Shown here: one piece after another, positions 5,606 through 11,616 of the stretch
How the letters are laid out: each line of letters begins with the position of its first letter
Position numbering within the stretch: the stretch's first letter is position 1
Assembly (NCBI GenBank): GCA_002343455.1
Contig: DDSR01000171.1
Location: 1-11,616, forward strand
Direction: 5' to 3'
Length of the DNA: 11,616 nt
Source: Deltaproteobacteria bacterium UBA2385
GTDB lineage: Bacteria > Myxococcota_A > UBA796 > UBA2385
Made by a program: the position numbers and the translations under genes
Notes under the pieces: model-generated
Database searches by the model: none
What the model was told of the DNA's origin: nothing
What the model saw: the letters and a program-made list of their open reading frames with translations, nothing else

Positions 5606-6913
5606 ATGTCTCCAACCGACCACGGGGTGCGCAGGGTGATGGTGCTGGCGCGAGGGGCGTCGGCCCTGCGCTTGAGCCGCTCGGTGCAGGAGGCGGGGCT
5701 GGAGGCGGTGGTCCTGCTGGCCCCTCACGATGGGGTGGCCGCCTGGTCCGAGCAGGCCGACTTCGCGGTGGCCGTGCAGGGCTCGCACCGCAGCTGGCCG
5801 GACCCGGCCCGCTGTGTCGAGGCGGCGATCGACGCCGGCTGCGACGCGGTGCTGCCGGCCTGGGACGGCCTGGCGCGGGACGCCGAGCTGGCCAACACCT
5901 GCGTGCGCAGCGGCCTCAAGTGGCTGGGCGTGCCCCGGGATCTGCTCGCCTTCGTGCGGGATCGGGCCCGGGTGCGCGAGCAGGCCGAGCAGCTCGGGCT
6001 GCCGGTGGTCCCGGGCGTCGGCCCGATGGTCGACGTCGACCTCTGCGAGGCCTGGGCGGCCTCGGTCGGCTTTCCCCTGGCGCTGAAGTCCTCGCGCGGC
6101 CGGAGACCCTTGATCGTGGTCGAAGACGCCGAAGAGCTGCGGGTGGCCTTCCAGGGCCTCTCCGAGCACGGCCCGGTGCTGGTCGAGCGCTACGTCCTGC
6201 AGGCGCGGGAGATCGAGGTCCCGATCGTCGGCGATGGCGAGGAGACCGTGGTCGCGGTCGGGACGCGGGACGTGCTGGCCCGGGTCGGGCAGGCCCGACG
6301 CGTCTTCATCGGGCCGGCAGGGGGGCTGCCCCCGGGGGTCGAGGGCCAGCTGATGGGGATGGCGGTCGCCATGGCCGCCAGCCTCGGCTGGCGCGGCGTC
6401 GGCGCGGTGCAGTTCCTCCTGACCTCCGATGGGCGCCCCTACCTGCTGGATGTGCGGCCCGGCCTGTCGGCGGGCGACTCGGTGACCGAGCGCATCTACG
6501 GGGTGGACCTGGTCGACGCCGCCCTGCGGCTGGGGCAGGGGCAGCGGCTGGGCTGGGGCGACGAGGAGGTCGGCGCCGACGGGACGGCCGTGGCGGTCCG
6601 CCTGCTCGCCAGCGGAGCGGGACCCTCCTTGCCTCGGCTGGGGCCGGGCCCCTTCGCCCCCGAGGTCCGGCTCGCTGCCGGCTCAGGCGACGCAGTCCGC
6701 GCCGGGGACGAGCTCGGCGAGGTGCTGGTGCACAGCGCGGGGCGCCAGTCGGCCCTGGTCAAGGCCCAGCGGGTGCTCAGCGAGCTGGACCTCGGCCCGG
6801 TGCGGGCGTGCCTGCCCGGCTTGCGCAGGATGCTCTCCGACCAGCGGCTCTGGCAGGGGAGGCTCTGGAGGGAGGACGCCGCCAGCCTGGTCGGGGACGA
6901 CCCAGAGGGCTGA
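5606..6913 (+). CDS. Biotin-carboxylase-like ATP-grasp protein with altered active site
   Basis: The 435-residue protein aligns by eye with the three domains of acetyl-CoA carboxylase biotin carboxylase. These are an N-domain (VMVLARGASAL, where ANRGEIA is usual), the ATP-grasp domain (LALKSSRGRRPL with the ATP-binding Lys161; REIEVPI; GVGAVQFLL) and a C-domain (TAVAVRLLAS with Arg332). Many catalytic positions differ. By alignment to E. coli AccC, Glu276 is Gln269, Glu288 is Asp282, Asn290 is Arg284, Arg292 is Gly286, Gln294 is Ser288 and Glu296 is Gly290. The glycine-rich lid GGGGRG is SSRGRR. ATP binding may survive, but normal biotin carboxylation looks unlikely. No biotin carrier or carboxyltransferase gene is near. 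It may be another kind of ligase or a regulatory pseudoenzyme. It is the third gene of the crotonase-BKACE operon, and its last codons lie in the first 24-base repeat. The ribosome binding site is weak. Confidence 0.82.
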   Translation: MSPTDHGVRRVMVLARGASALRLSRSVQEAGLEAVVLLAPHDGVAAWSEQADFAVAVQGSHRSWPDPARCVEAAIDAGCDAVLPAWDGLARDAELANTCVRSGLKWLGVPRDLLAFVRDRARVREQAEQLGLPVVPGVGPMVDVDLCEAWAASVGFPLALKSSRGRRPLIVVEDAEELRVAFQGLSEHGPVLVERYVLQAREIEVPIVGDGEETVVAVGTRDVLARVGQARRVFIGPAGGLPPGVEGQLMGMAVAMAASLGWRGVGAVQFLLTSDGRPYLLDVRPGLSAGDSVTERIYGVDLVDAALRLGQGQRLGWGDEEVGADGTAVAVRLLASGAGPSLPRLGPGPFAPEVRLAAGSGDAVRAGDELGEVLVHSAGRQSALVKAQRVLSELDLGPVRACLPGLRRMLSDQRLWQGRLWREDAASLVGDDPEG

Positions 6914-6987
6914 GCCGGGGACGACCCAGAGGGCTGAGCCGGGGACGACCCAGAGGGCTGAGCCGGGGACGACCCAGAGGGCTGAGC
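6892..6987. repeat. Four exact tandem copies of a 24-base unit
   Basis: The copies lie at 6892-6915, 6916-6939, 6940-6963 and 6964-6987 and are identical. Each starts CGGGGACGACCCAG and ends GGGCTGAGC. The first copy encodes the last residues and the TGA of the ATP-grasp gene. Since every copy carries that in-frame TGA, changes in copy number leave the protein intact. Each copy has a dyad GGCTGAGCC across its junction with the next base. The array ends 9 bases before the -35 of the rbfA promoter. There are no spacers, so it is not a CRISPR array. Confidence 0.97.
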
Positions 6988-6996
6988 CGCGTTTCG

Positions 6997-7023
6997 TTGA
7001 CAGGCGCGTGCCCATCCCATAGC
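6997..7023 (+). promoter_or_regulatory. Probable rbfA promoter
   Basis: A perfect -35 TTGACA (6997-7002) is followed after 15 bases by CATAGC (7018-7023), which matches the -10 in only three of six bases. Transcription would start at or very near the rbfA ATG at 7032, so the mRNA could be leaderless. In keeping with this, no ribosome binding site precedes that ATG. Confidence 0.45.
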
Positions 7024-7031
7024 CGGCGCCG

Positions 7032-7487
7032 ATGTCTCGACGACCCCAGAAGCCCACGTCCAACGACCGCCGCTCCCCCCGCGCCGGTCGCTCCGAGCCC
7101 GCCGCGCTCGACTCCGTGCGCCTGGATCGGGTGGGCCAGCAGGTCCACCAGGTCCTCGCCCGCGCCCTGCGCGAGGAGGTCAAGGACCCGCGGGTCGCCG
7201 ATCTCTCCATCACCGCGGTGCGGATGAGCCGAGACCTGCGCCTCGCGCACATCAACCTCGTGCCGCTGGGGGGGCAGGGCGACGCCAAGGCCCTGCTGGC
7301 CGGGCTCAACGCCGCCGCGGGCTTCCTCCGCCGCGCGCTGGGCGCCGAGCTGCGCCTGTTCCACACCCCCGAGCTGCACTTCCACCTGGATGAGGGGCTG
7401 GACGAGTCGCTCCGGATGTCCCGGATGCTGACCGAGATGGAAGAGAGCCGGGCCGCTTCGCCGGCCGTCGAAGGGAGCGAGGAGTGA
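7032..7487 (+). CDS. rbfA: 30S ribosome-binding factor RbfA
   Basis: RbfA is a KH-like protein that binds the immature 30S subunit and helps 16S rRNA 5'-end maturation. Family signatures in this 151-residue protein are RVGQQVHQVLARALREEVKDPRV (about 33-55), MSRDLRLAHI (65-74), LNAAAGFLRRALG (92-104) and the strand TPELHFHLDEGL (112-123). A basic N-terminal extension of about 28 residues precedes the domain, and a short acidic tail follows. Elsewhere rbfA commonly follows nusA and infB. Here the gene before it is the ATP-grasp protein, and rbfA seems to have its own promoter. The absence of a ribosome binding site may mean a leaderless message, or the real start may be internal. The stop touches the truB start. 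Confidence 0.95.
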   Translation: MSRRPQKPTSNDRRSPRAGRSEPAALDSVRLDRVGQQVHQVLARALREEVKDPRVADLSITAVRMSRDLRLAHINLVPLGGQGDAKALLAGLNAAAGFLRRALGAELRLFHTPELHFHLDEGLDESLRMSRMLTEMEESRAASPAVEGSEE

Positions 7488-8518
7488 TGACCGAGTCCAC
7501 GTCTGCACGGGCCGAGACCCCCGCCGCCGAGACCCCCGCCGCCGAGGCGCCGCCGGCCCTCCCGGCCTTCCTGGTGGTCGACAAGCCCGAGGGCATCACC
7601 AGCCACGACGTGGTCGCGATGGTGCGCGCCGTGTTGGGGGTCAAGAAGGTCGGCCACACCGGCACCCTCGATCCTTTCGCCACCGGCGTCCTGCCCCTGG
7701 CCCTGGGCTCGGCGACCCGCCTGATCCAGTACCTGGACGAAGACCTGAAGGTCTACGACGCCACGATCCAGCTGGGCTCGGCCACGGACACAGGGGACTG
7801 CACGGGCCAGGAGGTCCGCCGGCTGCCGGTGCCGGCGCTGGACGAGGCCCGGGTGCGGGCGGTCCTGGCGGGCTTCGCTGGGACGAGGATGCAGACGCCG
7901 CCGCAGTACTCGGCGGTCAAGGTCGAGGGCAAGGCCCTCTACCGCTACGCGCGCGAGGGCAAGGAGGTCGCGGTCCAGCCGCGACCGATCCGCATCGACG
8001 AGATCACCCTGACCGAGCTGGGCACGGACACGCTGCGGGTGCTGATCCGCTGCGGGCGCGGCACCTACGCGCGGGTCCTGGCCGACGAGATCGCCATGGA
8101 GCTCGGCACGACCGGGCACCTCGCCGCCCTGCGCCGCGACCAGAGCGGCCCCTTCCTGCTCTCGCAGGCCCTGGACCTGCCGACGCTGGGCCGCTTCGTC
8201 GGTGAGCGTGAGGACTGGGCCGCGGTGCTCCGCCCGGCCCGCGGCGAGGAGCGGGTGAACTGGCGCTCCCGGGACCTGGTGCGCGCCGATGTGCGCCCCT
8301 ACCTGCTTGGCGTCTCGCCCCTGCTGGCCCACCTGCCCATGGTCGAGCTCAGCCCCGGGCAGCGCGATCTGCTGATCCGGGCCGGCCATCCTCCGGCCGT
8401 CCCCCCCGGCGTGCCCGAGGGCACCGTGCTCCGGGCGGTCTTCGGCGGGCGGATCCTCGCCCTCGTGCAAGCCTCTCCCGGTCGGGCCAAGCTGGTCTGG
8501 TCGGAACGAGAGGGCTAG
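7487..8518 (+). CDS. truB: tRNA pseudouridine(55) synthase
   Basis: TruB converts uridine 55 in the T-loop of tRNAs to pseudouridine. The 343-residue protein has the conserved KPEGITSHD (33-41), the catalytic loop GHTGTLDPFATGVLPL (56-71, nucleophile Asp62), the TPPQYSAVKVEG segment and CGRGTYAR. A C-terminal PUA-like domain extends from about 255 to the end. The first 27 residues are a Glu/Thr/Pro/Ala-rich tail containing a 15-base DNA repeat (ETPAA twice). The ATG at 7487 shares one base with the rbfA stop and has a well-spaced GGGAG. An in-frame GTG at 7484 is also possible but is badly spaced. A five-base gap leads to tsaE, so co-transcription is expected. Confidence 0.97.
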   Translation: MTESTSARAETPAAETPAAEAPPALPAFLVVDKPEGITSHDVVAMVRAVLGVKKVGHTGTLDPFATGVLPLALGSATRLIQYLDEDLKVYDATIQLGSATDTGDCTGQEVRRLPVPALDEARVRAVLAGFAGTRMQTPPQYSAVKVEGKALYRYAREGKEVAVQPRPIRIDEITLTELGTDTLRVLIRCGRGTYARVLADEIAMELGTTGHLAALRRDQSGPFLLSQALDLPTLGRFVGEREDWAAVLRPARGEERVNWRSRDLVRADVRPYLLGVSPLLAHLPMVELSPGQRDLLIRAGHPPAVPPGVPEGTVLRAVFGGRILALVQASPGRAKLVWSEREG

Positions 8519-8523
8519 GCGAC

Positions 8524-9048
8524 GTGCCGGACCGTCTCTCCGCTGGCCGCCGGGCTGCCCGCGTCGAGGACGTCGAGCAGATGCTGGCCCTGGGACGGGC
8601 CCTGGGTCGGGCCGCCTCGGCCCTCTCCACCTCGGCCCTCTCCGCCTCGGTCCGCGACGCGCACCCGCTGGTGGTCGCGCTCTCCGGGCCGCTCGGGGCC
8701 GGCAAGACCGCCCTGGCCAAGGGGGTCGGCCAGGGGCTGGAGCTGCAGGCCGAGGTCCTCAGCCCCACCTTCATCCTGATGGCCGAGCACCCCGGCTCGC
8801 CCCCCCTGCTCCACGCCGACCTGTACCGGGTCGAGGCCGGAGACCTCGACAACCTGGGCTTGGAGGAGCTGATCGAGCAGTGGCCGGGCCTGGTCCTGGT
8901 CGAGTGGGCCGAGCTGTATCCCCAGGTGCTGCCCGCCGATCGCATCGAGGTCCTCATCGGGCTGGACGGCGAGGGGCGACAGGTCGAGGCCCGGGCGCAC
9001 GGGCCCCTCGCCCAGGGGCTGCTCGACGCGTGGTGGGCGGCGCGATGA
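8524..9048 (+). CDS. tsaE: tRNA t6A biosynthesis ATPase TsaE
   Basis: TsaE is the ATPase that, with TsaB and TsaD, allows synthesis of N6-threonylcarbamoyladenosine at position 37 of ANN-decoding tRNAs. In 174 residues I see the Walker A GPLGAGKT (55-62), the switch SPTFILM (80-86), HADLYRVE (97-104) and the Walker-B-like LVLVEWAE (123-130). The GTG at 8524 keeps the family's N-terminal helix (EDVEQMLALGRALGR). An ATG at 8581 would lose it. Between that helix and the P-loop strand is an Ala/Ser-rich insert (SALSTSALSAS) encoded by a 15-base repeat at 8615-8644. The gene follows truB by 5 bases and overlaps the comEA-like gene by 4. Confidence 0.95.
   Translation: MPDRLSAGRRAARVEDVEQMLALGRALGRAASALSTSALSASVRDAHPLVVALSGPLGAGKTALAKGVGQGLELQAEVLSPTFILMAEHPGSPPLLHADLYRVEAGDLDNLGLEELIEQWPGLVLVEWAELYPQVLPADRIEVLIGLDGEGRQVEARAHGPLAQGLLDAWWAAR
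8615..8650. repeat. 15-base direct repeat inside tsaE
   Basis: CCTCGGCCCTCTCC followed by A or G occurs at 8615-8629 and 8630-8644, with a partial third copy from 8645. It encodes the alternating Ser/Ala/Leu insert of TsaE. Being a multiple of three, it can expand or contract without a frameshift. Confidence 0.85.
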
Positions 9049-9584
9049 GCGAGGCGCGGCCGAGCTTCCGGCGTCGGCTGGCCCCCCCGGAGATCCAGGG
9101 CCGGGTCCTGGCGATGGTGTTGCTGCTGCTGCTCTCGGGCGGCCTGCTGTTGGCCCGCCAGCGGTGGATCCAGAGCCGCGCGGAGGCCCCCTTCGTGATG
9201 GTCGAGGTGCAGGGCGCCGTCCCCCGCCCCGGGCTGGTCGCCCTGCCGGTCCCGGCCACCGTCCACGGCGCCATCCGCGAGGCCGGCGGAGATCCGACCG
9301 GCCAGGTCGACACCGCGGTGCCCCCCGGGACCCGCATCGTGGTCGAGCCGGGGAGCTGGCGGGCCGAGGCGATGGACGAGCTGCTGGTGGTGGGGCTGCC
9401 GGTGGACGTCAACGCGGCCTCGGCGGCAGCCCTGGCGGCGATCCCGGGTCTGGGGCCCTCCAAGGCCGCAGCCATCGTCGCCGACCGCGAGGCCAAGGGC
9501 CGCTTCGCCACCGTCGAGGAGCTCGACCGGGTCAAGGGCGTGGGCCCCTCCACCGTCGAGCTGATGCGTCCCTTCGTCGTCGTC

Positions 9585-9593
<9 letters not shown>
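9045..9593 (+). CDS. ComEA-like membrane-anchored helix-hairpin-helix protein
   Basis: The 182-residue protein resembles the DNA receptor ComEA of natural transformation. It has a basic N-terminus, one transmembrane helix (about 20-38), a short SLBB-like domain (VEVQGAVPRPGLVAL, 53-67, to EAGG at 79-82) and a C-terminal double helix-hairpin-helix. The HhH part starts VDVNAAS (120-126), with hairpins IPGLGPSKA (133-141) and VKGVGPST (163-170). The expected topology puts the DNA-binding part outside the cytoplasmic membrane. The ATG overlaps the tsaE stop (ATGA). The adjacent genes are for RNA modification, and no comEC is seen, so a DNA-uptake role is inferred from architecture only. The gene converges with bioD, 3 bases between stops. 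Confidence 0.88.
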
Positions 9594-10247
<654 letters not shown>

Positions 10248-10703
10248 CTACTCCTCGCCCTGGCTCTCGTCTGGAGCGGTCTCCGGCTTGGTCTTTCGGG
10301 GGGCCACCGCGTCGAGCAGGGCCTCGGTGGAGCGGATCACCCCGCTGGCCAGGACCCGGGCTCCCGCCGCCAGGGGGGCCTCGCCCTCGCGCAGCTCGGG
10401 GTCGACGTCGTGGTGCTTGGAGACATGCTCCAGGGCCGCGATCGGGTCCGTCGGGTTGTTCTGGAGCCCCTCTCCGGTAGCCAGCAGCCAGCGTCCCAGG
10501 GTGGATCCCAGCCGCTTGACCGTCTCGTCGGCCTCAGCCCCCAGGACGGGCTTCTCGGGATCGAGCTCGACCTTGGTGTAGCGGGAGCCGACGAGCTGGG
10601 TCAGGACCCCGCCGACCACCCGGCCCACCTGCTCGATGCCCTGCTCCAGCTCGGAGGCCTCGCCCGGCCCCTCGGCTTCGTCGGCTCTGCGTTCGCCGCT
10701 CAT
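10248..10703 (-). CDS. Hypothetical protein, 151 aa
   Basis: I do not recognise this family. The protein is soluble-looking and acidic at both ends. The N-terminal 20 residues are Glu/Ala-rich, followed by a predicted helix with GRVVGGVLTQLVGSRYTKVEL (split at the Gly) and a second helical part ETVKRLGSTLGRWLLATGEGL. A charged tail PRKTKPETAPDESQGEE follows an ASGVIRSTEALLDAV helix. There is no signal peptide, cysteine pair or known catalytic motif. The ATG at 10703 overlaps the metallo-hydrolase stop (ATGA) and has GGAG 6 bases before it, so the longer frame from 10739 is unlikely. It is translationally coupled on both sides. Confidence 0.75.
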   Translation of the reverse strand: MSGERRADEAEGPGEASELEQGIEQVGRVVGGVLTQLVGSRYTKVELDPEKPVLGAEADETVKRLGSTLGRWLLATGEGLQNNPTDPIAALEHVSKHHDVDPELREGEAPLAAGARVLASGVIRSTEALLDAVAPRKTKPETAPDESQGEE

Positions 10704-11554
10704 GATCTGCTCCGTCGGGTCCCCGCATGCCAGGTCCACTCGACCTCGGGGCCGTCCTCCTCAACATTGCTCACCTCGTGGCGATCGGCCAGCCACCGCA
10801 GGTGGGTGAGGATCTGTCGGGCGGCGATGGCCTGGAACAGCGGCTGCTGGACCAGCGGGCCGACCTCGGCGTAGACCTCGGCCACCAGCCCCCCGGGGGT
10901 GGCTGGTCCGGTCCGGAGGGCGCCCAGGATGCGCTGCGAGCGGGCGTGGCGGTGAGCGGCCAGGCGAGCCAGCTCCCCCGGCGCGTCGGGCAGGATCGGG
11001 CCGTGGGCGGGCAGGAGGCGCCGAGCTCCGGTCGCTGCGAGGCGGTCCAGGCTGGCGAGGTAGTCGGCCAGGTCCCCCTCGGAGGGGTCGAGCAGGATCG
11101 TGCCCACCCCCGCGACCATGTCGCCGGCGACGACGGTCCCGTCGGGCCGGGACAGGCAGAGGTGCCCGGGGGCGTGACCCGGGGTGAGCAGGGCCGTCCA
11201 GGGGCCCCCGGGCAGGTCGAGGACCTCCTGGTCCTCGATCAAGCGGTCGACCGGGAGATCCAGCAGCCCGGCGGTCCGCCGATGGGCCCAGACCGGGACG
11301 CCGGTGCGGCGGACCAGCTCGGCGGCACCCCCGGCGTGGTCGATGTGGTGATGGGTCAGGAAGATGGCGCCCGGCGGCTCGGGCAGCGCCTGGAGCAGCG
11401 CCTCGACGACCTCAGGGTCGGTGCAGCCGGGATCGACCAGCACGGGGGCCCGGCGCCCCAGCACCCAGACGTTGGTGTGCGTGGGAGGGGGCAGGGTGGG
11501 GCTGGCCACGGCGACCCGGGCGAGGCCCTCGCCGAGTCTCTCCAGCGTCGTCAC
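10700..11554 (-). CDS. LACTB2-like metallo-beta-lactamase-fold hydrolase
   Basis: The 284-residue protein has the binuclear metal site of the MBL fold. THHHIDHAGG (67-76) supplies His68, His70, Asp72 and His73. GHAPGH (126-131) gives a third-motif His, GD (144-145) gives the bridging Asp, and PAHG (182-185) gives the last His. After the core (about 1-195), a C-terminal helical part with Arg/His-rich and winged-helix-like character (LAEVYAEV...HLRWLADRHEV) matches the LACTB2/RNase-like branch. Human LACTB2 is reported as an endoribonuclease, while many bacterial relatives have unknown substrates. It is probably not an antibiotic beta-lactamase. The GTG start overlaps the stop of the membrane protein gene upstream (GTGA). 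It is the second visible gene of the operon leading to bioD. Confidence 0.9.
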   Translation of the reverse strand: MTTLERLGEGLARVAVASPTLPPPTHTNVWVLGRRAPVLVDPGCTDPEVVEALLQALPEPPGAIFLTHHHIDHAGGAAELVRRTGVPVWAHRRTAGLLDLPVDRLIEDQEVLDLPGGPWTALLTPGHAPGHLCLSRPDGTVVAGDMVAGVGTILLDPSEGDLADYLASLDRLAATGARRLLPAHGPILPDAPGELARLAAHRHARSQRILGALRTGPATPGGLVAEVYAEVGPLVQQPLFQAIAARQILTHLRWLADRHEVSNVEEDGPEVEWTWHAGTRRSRS

Positions 11555-11616
11555 CGGCTGGCCAGCAGGGCGAGCACAGCGGTCGCGATGAAGAGCAGGG
11601 CCAGCCCCAGGGCCAG
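11551..11616 (-). CDS. C-terminal end of a membrane protein (partial)
   Basis: Only the last 21 codons and the TGA are inside the window. They encode an almost entirely hydrophobic segment (LALGLALLFIATAV, then LALLASR) that would be a terminal transmembrane helix with a short basic tail on the cytoplasmic side. The stop overlaps the GTG of the metallo-hydrolase gene. Nothing more can be said about its family. Confidence 0.6.
   Translation of the reverse strand: MALGLALLFIATAVLALLASR

Noticed and set aside
4205..6169. Long minus-strand open frame (654 codons) opposite the crotonase-BKACE-ATP-grasp operon
   Set aside because: His/Gln/Gly-rich shadow of the real genes, without a ribosome binding site or motif.
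6892..6987. CRISPR array
   Set aside because: The 24-base copies are directly adjacent with no spacers.
6892..6987. Repeat peptides read from the tandem array (for example SALWVVPG on the minus strand)
   Set aside because: They occur only in shadow frames. In the real gene frame each copy contains a stop codon.
4810..7227. Very long plus-strand open frame (805 codons) across BKACE, ATP-grasp and rbfA
   Set aside because: It is Arg/Gly/Pro-rich, has no family signature and lies in another frame of clearly recognisable genes. Such frames are expected in very GC-rich DNA.

Overview
The window is very GC-rich, with long spurious open frames on both strands. It carries protein-coding genes on both strands at high density. 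No rRNA, tRNA, CRISPR array or insertion sequence is visible, and no gap between genes exceeds 200 bases. A bacterial-type Ser/Thr kinase with a membrane anchor, a 62-residue acidic/basic protein of a kind I associate with myxobacterial genomes, and the codon bias all point to a myxobacterium-like (Myxococcota/deltaproteobacterial) chromosome. That placement is inference, not proof.

Left part (1-3094): a lipoprotein gene and a membrane Ser/Thr kinase gene run leftward with a 4-base overlap. The kinase is cut by the window edge. A Rieske-type [2Fe-2S] protein is transcribed divergently and converges on rpmB (ribosomal protein L28) across a pair of repeated hairpins. Upstream of rpmB lies the 62-residue protein, with a good sigma-70-type promoter in an unusually AT-rich island.

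Middle part (3095-6987): a DUF2520/Rossmann oxidoreductase gene points left. A tight three-gene operon points right: a crotonase-fold enzyme, a beta-keto acid cleavage enzyme (BKACE/DUF849), and a biotin-carboxylase-like ATP-grasp protein whose usual active-site residues are mostly replaced. The two transcription units share a 46-base intergenic region containing a perfect 12-base palindrome. I read this as a small acyl-CoA/keto-acid metabolic module of unknown substrate and consider it the best candidate for something undescribed. The operon ends in four exact tandem copies of a 24-base unit, the first of which encodes the end of the ATP-grasp protein.

Right-centre part (6988-9593): rbfA, truB, tsaE and a comEA-like gene run rightward with tiny gaps or overlaps. 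The first three serve ribosome maturation and tRNA modification. The last is a membrane-anchored helix-hairpin-helix DNA-binding protein. The usual upstream neighbour infB is not present.

Right part (9594-11616): an operon on the minus strand contains the end of a membrane protein, a LACTB2-like metallo-beta-lactamase-fold hydrolase, an unrecognised 151-residue protein and bioD (dethiobiotin synthetase), with every junction overlapping or abutting. bioD and the comEA-like gene converge with 3 bases between their stop codons, which pair with each other in a hairpin.
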